Origin: Epinephelus fuscoguttatus
Lineage: Eukaryota; Chordata; Actinopteri; Perciformes; Serranidae
Direction of reading: 5' to 3'
Assembly (NCBI RefSeq): GCF_011397635.1
Contig: NC_064754.1
Coordinates: forward strand, 31,538,543 to 31,602,542
Length of the DNA stretch: 64,000 nucleotides
The notes under the pieces were generated by a model. It saw only the letters and a list, made by a program, of their open reading frames with translations, ran no database searches and was not told where the DNA came from. This document shows positions 1 through 11,800 of the stretch, in pieces. The stretch's first letter is position 1. Every line of letters starts with the position of its first letter. Position numbers and translations under genes: made by a program.

Positions 1-2177
1 GGGCTGAGGCCCAAACATTTACAATGTCTGGCTCCACCCCTGATGTAAGTGTGTTTCGAGGCCTCAACGAATGAAACAATGATGAATTATTAGAGCGGAG
101 TCTAAAAAAAAATGACTATATTTCTGTGACGCTGAATATATCTTTATTCTCTCCTATCACATTAATCATCTCCTAAGGTTTATCTTGCGACTGCTTTGAG
201 AGAGCCGCTGAAGTGAAAGGCCTGAAATAGGCCCCCTTAATCCTCCACCGAAAGCAATAAAGCATCATGCTGAAGGGTTGGATACAGAGCAACTGGCAGG
301 AATTCACTGTTTTCCTAAAGGACGCTTCAGCAGGGTAGATGATTGCCAACGAGAGCGCTCGTATGCTGGTTTTCTAGTTAGAGCCACCCCACTGCCACAG
401 AGCCAAACAAAACATCAGCACAAAGATGTCAAATAACAGCAGAGCTCCCAACAGCTCTGGCTCGTCCAAGATTTGGACCCTGTCTTTCGCAAAGAGCGAG
501 GGTGCCCTCTCATGACTGTTTCGATACTTTTTCATTAACATGCTTCCTGCGACCACAGCAAGTGGATATTTCGACAAGGAGCCAGTCAGGCATTTTTTCA
601 TCTCCTGTAAATATTTATTTTCTTGCCCAAACAGATGCCGTCTGTTAATCCAAGATTAGTTTACACAGGCAGAATTCAGAGTGAGTTTAAAAGAGGCACC
701 GAGCTGAAAACTAAGCTGGTAATTACTGTTGCTATCATCGTGTCACAAATGCATGTTTAGAGCTCATCAGACATGCAATTTGACCTGCATACACACACCC
801 ACACACCAAAATGCTAAGAATAACCTGAAGGATTACATTAAATTCCTGTGAAGTCAGTGTTGTATTTTAAGTATTACTGATTTATTACAAACAACATTTT
901 AATATGTTAGCTGGTTGGAATCTTAATTACTAATTATGTTGTTGTGTAGTTTGATGAGTAAAACTTAAAAGTGAGCATCAAAATCTAAAATACTTATTTT
1001 TCTTCCTACCTCTAGTGCTATTTATCAAATTTGATTTTTTTTTTTTTTTTTTTTTTTTTTGTGAGCTGCCGGTGTTGGAGAGATCAGGTCTAGAGATGTC
1101 CGTCTTCTTTCAAATAAAATTGAACTAAATGGCGCTCGGCTTAGGGCTGATGGCTAATGTAAACCACTATATCCTCCTGAGACAGTGCGTCCTCATATGA
1201 GGACATCACATTCTGGGTTTGCTGCATCTTATGTTTCATTCTGCTTATCTTTGACCTGTTGTTCTCATTCATGGACACTTTTGTGCCATCTAGTGGTAGC
1301 AGGGGAAATACCTGTTCATATATATATATATACCATCAACCTGCCAGGGACTGCAGATTAAAATTAGCCTGTATGGCTAAATCTGGCACATTTACATGAC
1401 TTAAGTGATCATGTTAATTAATGTGCACTGTCTCTTCTTAAATAAAATTAAAATAAACATAAACATAAACATAAACCTCCATGTAAAACAAGATGGCAGC
1501 CACCTCTGCCAAGTCAGTCTGCAGCCAGTCCTGACACAAATGGAACAAGGTTCAAAACCTGATCAGGTGTTGTGGTCAAAACTTGTTTGTTTAGGCTTAT
1601 TAATGTTTGTGATTTGATATGTCATACTCATGTGACCAATTTCAACAGTAACAAAAGGACATTTCTTGCTTGGAGTATGGAGCAAAGAAAATTGATGCAG
1701 AGTTTCTAAATGATAAATCCCAGACTTTTAGATTTGTTTCATTATTTGTAATTTAGTTTTTTTTTTTCACAACAACATTCAGACATTGAAATAAACATTA
1801 TACATGAAACATTTATTAAACATTTATACTTTATTACACATTGTCACTATTAAAAATAAATCCAACGTCCTCATATGAGGACGTAATTTTTTTCTGAAAA
1901 CTACTTTCTGTTCAAAGACAATGTTCAGTTTTTATACTCATCAGGTCGGACTGATCCCAAACAGCATGGACAGAAGCTAAGGTCTCAGAAGGATCTATAA
2001 TTTTGTGTATAAAATATTAATCTGCAAAATAATTCATAAATGTAGCAGTCAAATATCTTATTATAGTAAACAAAAAGTAGTTGCACTTAAGTGCACTTTG
2101 TCTTTGACTACCCTGTGATAGTGACAACAGATATGGATGGAGCATTGTTTAAAAGTCATTCTCCTTTTGGACCCTAG
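1..2177. other. Sequence left of the TRIM exons
   Basis: No RING, B-box or other coding exon could be recognised. It holds a T-run at 1033-1060, the dispersed element at 1169-1997 and AT-rich DNA. A 75-codon minus-strand ORF at 374-601 is open but unrecognised. Confidence 0.5.
1169..1997 (+). repeat. Dispersed element with ATATCCTCCTGAGAC ends, copy 1
   Basis: It begins ATATCCTCCTGAGAC and ends GTCTCAGAAGGAT, giving inverted ends. The 16-bp palindrome GTCCTCATATGAGGAC occurs near both ends (1189-1204 and 1867-1882). Shared internal text (TTGTGCCATCTAGTGGTAG, CAAGATGGCAGCCA) ties it to copies at 4085-4307 and 46405-46758. Confidence 0.6.
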
Positions 2178-5100
2178 GCAGAGCTCAGAACATCACTAAA
2201 TGGACTGAAGAGGAAGAAGACTGACTTTGAGAAAGTCGCTCAGACCTGTGAACATGCATTCAGACATAATGAGGTAGAACTGTGACTAAAAACGGAAACA
2301 ATCAAAGTTCAGATGCATTGTTAACTGTCATGATTGGGTCACTACTTCAGGATGTCCTCTTCTTTCCTTACACTTTTCTTGCTTTTTCTGTTCTTCCCAG
2401 GCTGAGGCCAAACTCGCAGAGGAGCTCATGAAAAATGAATTTGAGAGTCTTCACCAGTTTTTGAGAGATGAGGAAGCAGCCAAGCTACTTGCTCTCAGGG
2501 AAGAACGAGACGAGAAGAGGAGAAATGCAGAAGAACAGGTAGACAGTATAATTCAGGTGATACAATCTCTGGAAGAGAAGATCCAACTGGTGGAAGAAGA
2601 GCTTGATGCAGAAGGAGACGGGGTTGGATTTTTAGAGGTAACATCAATCAAATGTTACATAATTAGTCAATGAATGAGAGCAGGTGTTTGTATTTCAAAC
2701 AGTAATCATACAAACTCTGCTTTTTTACAGCACTACGAAGACGTGATGAATAGGTATGGGACTTTTTCACACATACAAGTACATACACATGCAAATGCAC
2801 CTGTTTAACTGTCTGCATGTTCATGTTTATTCACTGCAGTACATGGATAGATGGCATGGAGCCTCTTGAGGTTTACAAACCTCTAATAGATGTGGCCAAA
2901 CACGTGGGTAACCTAAAGTATGCCGAGTGGGAGAAGATGAAACACATCGCCCCATACAGTCAGTCTCTTCCTATGCATACACTTTCTGATTACTTCCTGT
3001 CCATTTTCGCCATCAGTACCCTCTGAGCCCCTTTGTGTCTTCCAGCTCCAGTGACCCTGGACCCCAGGACAGCTGGTCAGTCCCTGAGGGTGTCTTCTGG
3101 GTTAAACAGTGTCCATATCAGCCCTGGACCCTCACAGGGGCTGGAACAAAGTCTGGATGTTAATGTCCCTGTCCCAGCTAACCCTGAACGTTTCCACCCT
3201 TGTTCCTGCATCCTGGCGAGAGAGGGCTTTGACTCAGGAGTGCACTGTTGGGATACTGAGGTATTACATACTGTCTGTACTAGAGCCTGAGCAGTATTAT
3301 AACTGGTAAATACTGGCTTTAGAACACTGGCTAGAATTGTTGTGTTTTACCTTAGAACGTTTATATCTACACACAGAGCAGGTCAGGGTCGCGACATTCA
3401 CATTTTTGTGTCAGACATTGTACTTACCCTATACGCTTGGCACATGGGAGAAGTTTCAGGTCTGCAACCTCAGACTAGATGCCACTAAATCCTACACACT
3501 GGACCTTTTGGAACTTTGGACCTAAAATAAGGCAGCTTCTTGTACAGCAGCTCTATGCTTCAAATTATGACACTCTATGTGGCCATAGTAGTTATGACGG
3601 GAGCAGAGGAGGAAGTCAGGTGACATAGTATAAAGAGTGACATAGTCTGTGTACTGAGGAGGCCAGGTGGATAAAAATGGGTCAAATATACATAGGACTT
3701 TCACTCAGATGACTTCATGTACTTAATTTACGTCACATACATAATGTACTTAACACACTTCACGCACGTAACATGCCTACTTATTTTAACCCAACCATGA
3801 TCTTTTCCTAAACCTAACTGGAAGTTTATTTTGAAAAGACACAATATCATCCTGAGATGCCTTTGTTTGGTATGATTTTTTATTATCTCCCAGCTATTTG
3901 GGATCAGTAGGGCCTGATAAGGATAAAATGATGATAATTAAGTTCCAATGTCTTCAAACAAGTACTTCCTCATTAACAGTGTTTTAGCTTGTTACTGTTG
4001 CTAAAACTGGTCAAATTTGTTGCCACATCAAACTACAAACATTATTAATCATAAATAAACAAGTTCAATCATAAAATGTGATCAGGGTTTGGACCTTGTT
4101 TACTTTTGTGTCGGAATCAAGACCAACTAAGTAGAGATGGCTGCCATCTTGATTTTACATGGATTAGTGTATTTTGCTCTTACTACCACTAGATGGCACA
4201 GACAAGTGTCCACAAAGAGGACAACAGGTCTCAGTTAAGTAGAATGAAGTATAAGGTCCAGTAAATGTGATGTCCTCATATGTGATGTAGGGTCTCAGGA
4301 GGATATGCATGTAAAGAGCATAAACTGACACTTATGAAACTGCCGCTAAGAGGGTGTGTAGAGGGTCATAGTTTGAAGCGTAGGACCACTGACCAAGCCA
4401 CAGTGTTTGATGAGTAAAGAGTAAGAATGTGTTTGTCACTGATATGAAAAATGTGTGAAATGTCCTGCCATATATTGATTTTATTTGCTTGTAATTATTG
4501 CAAATGGTGTCAGCCTCAATTCCTTGGGCTCTAGTATACACATGCCTTGAGACACGTTTCTGAGTCCTTCCTGTCGTCCACCCCGTTTGCCTAATCTTTC
4601 TGTATTGATTTCAACAGGTTGGCGACACCAGCAATTGGACAGTTGGTATGGCTGCTCAGTCAGTGTCCAGAAAAGCAGAGTTTGAGGCCTGTCCAGAGGC
4701 AGGACTCTGGTGTATCAGCCTGCAAGAAGGAGAGTACCGAGCTCTGACCTCTCCTGCTCAGACCCTATACTCAGACCACCTCAGCAGGGTCCGTGTGAAG
4801 CTGGACTGGGATGAAGGGACGCTGGAATTCATAAACCCTGACAGAGACACACATCTTTTCATGTTTAGACATCGCTTTACTGAGAAGGTGTACCCTTACT
4901 TTCAGAGTATGTCGTCGAGTGGGGGCTTTGCTTTGTTGGCACAAAGAGTGAAGGTCAACGTGGGGTCAGATTATGTCCCTGTGGAGGACACTGCTTTCAC
5001 TGAGGAGCATCAGGTAATGAAAGGTGAATCTTGTACTGAGGGAAACAATAACACCACATCTGCCAACAGCAACAGAAAGATGTCAGAGAGCGGACATCTG

Positions 5101-5310
5101 ATGGAAGACAAAAACTTGCCAATTTGTTCTCTGAGACAGGAGAAGAAAACCAAACCTCAGAGACGCACCTTGAAGGAGCAGCTCATTAAAACAAAACCCG
5201 CTGGAAATGAAAAGATAAAAGACGACAAACCTGTTATTCATCAGACCAGCAACCCCAGGTTCCTCATGAGGTACGAGGTTTCACTGAGCAGAGCTCGTCA
5301 TCAAAAATGA
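2178..5310 (+). CDS. TRIM-type protein, 3' part (coiled coil + PRY-SPRY)
   Basis: Partial gene with six exons: 2178-2273, 2401-2637, 2731-2753, 2840-2958, 3046-3260 and 4618-5310. They join in one frame (1383 nt, 460 codons plus stop). The 96-nt and 23-nt exons are sizes typical of TRIM genes. The first two exons encode a coiled coil (ESLHQFLRDEEAAKLLALRE). The fourth encodes the linker ending in APY, and the last two encode PRY (TPVTLDPRTAG) and SPRY (VGDTSNWTVGM, LDWDEGTLEF, YPYFQS). In related TRIM35 / A33-like proteins a RING and B-box precede this and give ubiquitin-ligase activity, with B30.2 binding the target. No RING or B-box is seen in 1-2177, so those exons are probably upstream of the window or absent. 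Two oddities are the intron splitting the PRY-SPRY region and a lysine-rich tail of about 100 residues after SPRY. The exact family member is unknown. Confidence 0.8.
3590..3840 (+). repeat. Dispersed repeat family B, copy in TRIM intron
   Basis: It reads GGGAGCAGAGGAGGAAGTCA, TAGGACTTTCACTCAGATGA and CCTAAACCTAACTGG in the same order as family B elsewhere. Confidence 0.4.
4085..4307 (-). repeat. Copy 2 of the ATATCCTCCTGAGAC element
   Basis: An inverted, partial copy inside the intron that splits the TRIM PRY-SPRY region. It carries CTACCACTAGATGGCAC, GATGGCTGCCATCTTG and the end GGTCTCAGGAGGATAT. Confidence 0.55.
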
Positions 5311-5479
5311 ATCTGACAGTCACAAACAAATCCAGATGAATCATGCTGATCATATGGTTTATCGTTTGTATGTTAAATAACAAGATCTTGCAGCCATAAT
5401 GAATTATAATGGCATCTTTTACTTCCATACAAGTGTTATTCTTAGTGTGTTGTGATGCTAGCAGCATGGCTTTAGGGAT

Positions 5480-6010
5480 GGTACGATCAGTCGATCCACC
5501 ACTTTGGACCACATGGAAAATCTCAACAACTATTGGATGGATGTTTTATAGACATTCTATGGAAACTAATGACGTCGGTGATCCACTGAATTCTCATCTA
5601 GTGGACATTTGTGGTTTTAAATGAAATGTCTCAACATCTATTGGATGGTTTGCCATGAAATTTAAAACAGACATTCATGTTCCTGTCAGGATGAATTTTA
5701 ATGAATTTCATGATCCCATGACGTTTCATTTGGCAGAATTGTGTTGTCAAAATTTAATTTGCCCAGTACTTTGGTTTATGACAAATACCTTCAAAATGTA
5801 TGATGTTGTTTCCATCATAGCTTTACTTTGTAGTTGTTGCTATTAGCAAATATTAGCATACTAACATGCTAAATGAAGATGGTGCACATGCTAAATATTA
5901 TAACTGCTAAACATCAACATGTTAGCATTGTCATTGCGAGCTTGTTAGTATGCTGACGTGAGCATTCGGTGCAAAGCATGGCACAGCCGCTACCATAGAT
6001 GTAGACTCTT
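5480..6010. repeat. Fish interspersed repeat downstream of the TRIM stop
   Basis: It contains TTGCCATGAAATTTAAAACA, GACATTCATGTTCCTGTCAG, ACTTTGGTTTATGACAAATA and a TTAGCAT/ATGCTAA-rich palindromic section at 5840-5990. I recognise the wording as a common teleost repeat. It may form part of the TRIM 3' UTR. Confidence 0.5.
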
Positions 6011-6299
6011 AAGTTTTTGTTTTAAATACATTTCAGAATTTGATTGGATTTGTTTTAAGGAGTGTTATGAAAATGTATATTTGCTGTGTGCTCACCAGTA
6101 TTTAATTCCTCTGAAACTGTTTACATTAAATTGAAAGCTGAGTTTTAGACCTATTTGTCTGGGGGTGTTTTTTGTTTGTTTGTTTTGTTTTTTCTTAAAT
6201 TGATGTTAAATTTCAGATGCCATTAACTGTTATATGCTTATATTTTTTATTGACATCATTTTTTAATTGTATATAAAATGACACAGATATCATGAAAAG

Positions 6300-6560
6300 T
6301 AATACACCACAATTCGTATATAAGGTACGTAACCATGAGCCAGTACTTATGTATATATGAGAGCTGCGATCACATGACCAATGCGCTGACAGGAGTAAAG
6401 AAGGAAGTAGTATAAAGACAGGAAGTCCGCAGAAGGATTCAAGCTGGGGTGGTGGAAGGGTCAAACAACACAGGACTTTCCCTCAGGAGAGAACTTTTAA
6501 GGCTGTCACCATGTTCCTTTTTTTTTAAAATCTTACCAAAGTTACGTTACTTTCCTAAAT
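6300..6560 (+). repeat. Dispersed repeat family B, copy
   Basis: It reads ACCATGAGCCAGTACTTATG, GATCACATGACCAATGCGCT, AAGAAGGAAGTAG and ACACAGGACTTTCCCTCAGG, parallel to the copies at 50300 and 3590. It lies between the TRIM and slc27a1 genes. Confidence 0.45.
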
Positions 6561-6714
6561 CTAACCCGTGTAACTTTACATAAAGTGCATTGTTTGTGGA
6601 GCACTAATATATTAGATATACAAACCATCATATGAGCATTTTGTAAGATATAATAATTGTTGTATGAGGACATGTTGCCAAGTGTAAGATACTGTACAGT
6701 GTGAGAAAAAATAC

Positions 6715-6720
6715 AATAAA
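6715..6720 (+). terminator. Plus-strand AATAAA near the end of the TRIM transcript region
   Basis: AATAAA lies 1.4 kb after the TRIM stop and only 24 nt from the opposite-strand slc27a1 signal. If both are used, the two convergent genes end almost back to back. An earlier, non-canonical TRIM signal is possible. Confidence 0.25.
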
Positions 6721-6743
6721 TCTGGTTAAAAAAATAGATGAGT

Positions 6744-6749
6744 TTTATT
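6744..6749 (-). terminator. Poly(A) signal candidate for slc27a1
   Basis: AATAAA on the minus strand, about 160 nt after the slc27a1 stop codon, a normal distance for a short 3' UTR. Confidence 0.45.
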
Positions 6750-6909
6750 GCAAAAAAACAGCAACACTACGGTATTTCCACATCAGTATGTAGAGATGTA
6801 TTTGCCCTCTAGAGAAACATCCCTGTGGTTTTTTTCTCTCTCTCTTTCCCCTTTGAAATATACACACTATCCTCTTCAAAAGTCTGTATCTTCTCAGCCT
6901 CCTCCTGTC

Positions 6910-8845
6910 TCATAGGCGCACTTTCCCCTCCATGATGGCATTATATAGTTCATCAGTAACTGCCTCGTAACGCCCAGCACGACTGTTCAGAAAATAAATC
7001 TCGTCATCTGAGTCTTGTGGCTGGTATCCTTCCCTCTGCAGCCGTGTCTTCTGGATTTTGAAGGTACCTGAGGACAGAAGGGAAAACTGAAATTCATTTG
7101 CGACTTTTTGAATGTGTGCGTGTTCGCATGACCTTGCATGACTGTCTCACCTGTAGTGTCAACAGATGGCATGAGTCGCAGAAACATGGGGCGTGCGTAG
7201 GAAGGCAGAGCTTTCTGTACAGCGATCAAGAATGCCTCGAGGTCAAACTGGCCTTCTGTGTGAGCTATTGCAGCCATACCGGCCTTCCCCTCCACACCTG
7301 CACACAGACAGACAGACAGACAGACAGGTGAGGTAATGAACAGGAGACTGTATGATGTAACAGCCACATTAAGCCTTTAATCGTTTGTCTTTAATTAACG
7401 TGGCTTTGTTAGTTTTTCCCCGTCCTGACTGTCTCATCTCTACCTGGTACAGAAACTCCGTAGACAGCTACAACAGTGTGTCCCAGCAGGCGGCTGAGGA
7501 CTCCCTCCACCTCTGTTGTGGAGACATTCTCCCCTCGCCAACGAAACGTGTCGCCACTGCGGTCCCTGAAATACATGTAGCCATATTCATCCATCACCAG
7601 AATGTCACCTGGGACACAGACAGGGAGAGAAACAAATAGATACATAAATAATAACAATAATCATCATCATCATCCCCAGAGGCGATCACAGAGAGAAAGA
7701 GGCAGAAGCAGAAGTCTGTAGTGATGATGACTCACCACTACAGTTTTGACTTTAATATGATATGATGATGATTCACTGCTTCACTGTGTTGTTTGTAAAT
7801 GTGGCAATTATGGACTTGATTAAAGATTTCTTACGATGACTCTTGAGACGTAATGTCTCCTATCATGGGCAGATTGAAAGACAACATCGGAGGAGCACAC
7901 ACTGACTTTATAGCTGTAAAGCCTCTTTTTGTTTTTGATTTGCATCTTTTTGTAGTTGTTCTGTGTTATTTTGTAATTGTTTTGATCTTTTTTGCGGGTA
8001 TTATTCGTGTGTGATTGTTTTGCCCTTTCTTGTAGTCATTTTGCATCTCTCTGTGGTCATTTTGTGTGTCTCTGTGGTAGGTTTTGCCCCTTTCCGTAGT
8101 CCTTGTGGGTCTCTTAGTGTGTCTTTGCAGCTTTCTGGATGTTTTTGTGTTTCTTTGTGGTGATTTTGAGTGTCCTTCTGGTCCCTACATGTCTCTCTAA
8201 ATAACATTTTGCAGGTTTAGGCCAGAGAAGCCCCTGACATTTTAAGCCCCTGGGCCTTGTTCAGGAATCCATCCGTCCACATTGTGTGTCCATAAGTTTT
8301 TGTATGTGTTGCTGTCTTCTATGTTTCTGTTGTATGTTTGTGGGGTTTCAGGTTCATTCGTGTCTATTAATCATCTTTTTTTTTTCACTCATAAAGAGCT
8401 GGAACATATCCCAGCATGCACCGAGTGGAAGACAGGAAACACAATGGACAGGTTCCCATTGTGTCATCACAGACAGTGATTCACTGATGTTCACATTTTA
8501 ATTTAAAGTCTTCGATCCAGCTGTGTTATACAGCATGTGTTCAGACAGTGGGCGGGAGCGTGTATGAGCACAGACAGTTGATCATCATTATTCTGACTGT
8601 ATTCTAAAGAGACACAATGAAACACACCTGAGACATAAGCAGAATCCCCCATCTTGAAGACATTTTGAGCAATTTTACGACTGGTGGAATCCCTGTCAGC
8701 GTAGCCGTCAAATCTCCTGAGTGGATCAGAGTGGTTGATGCGTCCCACTAGCATGCCTGGCTCACCTGCAGAGACAGAGAGAGAGGAGGGAGAAGAGAGA
8801 AGAGGACATTTTGGTACATTTGTAACACTCTTATTCTGTTATGGC

Positions 8846-8889
<44 letters not shown>

Positions 8890-11800
8890 TGTGTGTGTGG
8901 GTGTGTGTTCTCACCAGGCAGACAGGGTATACAGAGTCCCTGTGAATCCCTGAGCAGCTCTCCGTTCTCCTCCTGCACCTTGACCAGTCTGATGGGGTAA
9001 AAGCTGGGCAGGATGCGACTGTTGAAGCCACATGCCCCCACCTGGGCATATAAGACAAGTACATGAGACAGAACGCACTCTGTAGAATCCTTCACTCTAC
9101 CTCGAAGTCATTAAAAAACAACACACACCTTTCCGTCGATGTTGAGCAAGCTGCAGTTGCACTCTGTGGCGCCATAAAATTCCCCGACGTGTCGGATTCT
9201 GAACCTCTGGACAAACTCTTCCCACACAGAAGGACGGAGGCCGTTACCAAGGGCAAGACGCACCCGGTGCTGTGCCTCAGATGAACGGACCGGCTGGGCC
9301 AACAGATAACGACAAATCTCACCTATGTATTGAATTACCTGGACAAATAAAGAGATCAGTCAGTTTTGGTTTGAGAGAAGTCCTCATTGGTAGCTGAATT
9401 TAGTGGCAGGGTGTACTCACAGTGCAGTTGTATTTGACACAGTCATCCCAGAAGCGGCTGGCTGAGAACTTCTTTCTGACTACAACAGTCAAACCAAAGA
9501 GTAGACACTGGCCTAAACCCATGATGGTACCTGTACAACATTCACATGATCACATGCATGCAGCGATTATACACATACAAAGACAGACATAATGATAACA
9601 GTCAACCTATTCTCTGTCCCCCACAGCTTAACAGATTCTGCTAAGTTATTTTCAGTATGCTACTTAGACATAACAATTGGTCTAAGTCAATAGAGGCAAA
9701 ATACACCAGAATAAGACATCCGTAAATTAGATAGATTACATCATAAACTAAGGGCATACAGATACGGTCCAAGAACTTGGAAACCAGCCACTAGCCTGGT
9801 TCACTCAGAAGGGAATACTTAAAAATTTATTGGAGGATCCTGGCACACAGATACACAAGTACAACAAAGATTACAATTTAATGGTGATGGGTGTGGTGAT
9901 GTTTTCAGTAATAGTGTTACATCTTCTGAACTGTGGCTGTAAAGTTATTAAGTATGATTATGATCATTATAGTAGCATCATGGTATAATTGGTACGGTAT
10001 TATAGTTTGAAACATGTCATGTGGGATGAGGGTGGAGTTATGACACTGTTTCGTCTTGTACAGTCTTTTTTTAAATTGAGCTTTTAAAATAGACACAGTG
10101 ATACAATGTGGGGAGTGAGCTGAATATACAACAATATGACAGCAGTACAGACAGGAAAAAATAGATTACAGCTGGAAGAGACCAAATTGAGTTAGGCCTA
10201 CCTGCAGAATGATACAGGGGAAGGCAGTTGTAGATGATGTCATCATGACGCAAGCCAAAGGAGTGGAAACCAAAGGCAGCGATGCGATAATACCTGACAA
10301 GAGAGATGGAATAAAGTGACTGGCATCCATCATCACCAGACTTCAGCTCATCAAACACACAAACCAGAGATCCTTATGGTCCTCTTTTTAATTGAAACGC
10401 TTGTGGTGATTCAACTGCCAACAGTTTAAAGGTTTTTAATGATCCTTCATGGGTAAATTTTAGTGTAACTGTCCCAACACACGAGGCCGACTGCCAGCTG
10501 TTGGTCCAAGTCTGGGCATCAGTCTGCATATGTCTTTCTAGTTTTCACATTGTGTCCTGCACCGTGGGGACACGTAAGCCATTGTCTGTGGTTTTTCGGC
10601 CAATTCAGCATTTTGAATTGCCGTTGGAGACGCTAAGTCCATTAGTAAGGAAATCCCTCTGATTGGCAGTTCAGCACAGTGCACGAGAAGAGAAACAGAA
10701 GTGAGGAAAGTAAACGAACAGCTAAAGTCGAGAGGGCGTGAGATGGAAACAGACGCCATTAGCCATTGATCTCTGTAGCAGAAACTGCCCATAATTGTGT
10801 TACTGTTCGCTAGCACATGGTAAATATCATTTGTGCTTTCAACTTCGGGTTGTGTTGTTAAAGTGCTAACTGGCTGACTGTCTTCCTGTTTCCTTATTGA
10901 ATGACGAATACAGACTTCCACCACCTGCTGGTATGGAGGGTTATTGTCTCTAACATAGGCACAGAACACAGGTGCTAGCTGGCCACTGGTTGTAGTCTTT
11001 GCAGTGTGTTCAAGTGCAACATTTTGGCCAAGGCACAGAGAATGTGTTTTTTGATGTCAGTATTGTGACAAAGAGTTACTAACTTGACAGTGACAAATGA
11101 GATACATGGTTGTAAAAACAGTCAGATGTGTGTGGGCAGATCATCAGAGTTGATGCAATTAGGCAGAGTTGTAGCTACTGCAAGTGTCCCTTATCTAGAT
11201 CTTTTTTATTTTAATTCCCTCCATAAACTTGACATCAGTTCAGATAAGATCACAGATAAACTCACCGACTGTGCACCACCACAGCTGCCTTCGGCATTCC
11301 TGTTGTACCAGAAGTGTAGATGTAGAAAAGTCTGTCTGCGAGGAGAGATGAAATGACAGGAAAACAAAAGTGAGTTGTTAGGGGCTGGGGAATGTTCAGT
11401 GCAACCTTTTTTGTTTTTTGTTCATTTGCCAGTGTTTTTCACATGTGTGGTATGCACCCTGCTCCCCCATCATTCCTTAACATATTTCTGTCTCTCCTCT
11501 TGTATCCTCTGTATGTTTGACAGGCTGTGCAAGCAAAGACTTGAAAAGTATGAACTTAGGAATGTCATGTGATAACAGGGTGATAAACAATACAGATAAG
11601 CAAATCAATAAGAGAAAAGTAAGTTTACGAATATATCACCCACTAACTCAAAAGTGACAGAGAGACATTTAAATATATTGTACAAACTATCTGTCTACAT
11701 GCACTTCATTGTTGCATGACATCCAGTATTTCTGACGTGAGCTGATGATTTGTTTGACAGTCGTGTGTGTGTGTATTTAAGAAAACCAGAGCGAGTGAAA

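Noticed and set aside
10538-10969. 143-codon minus-strand ORF in an slc27a1 intron
   Set aside because: Lies wholly within an intron between two well-supported exons and reads like repeat-derived sequence; no recognisable domain.
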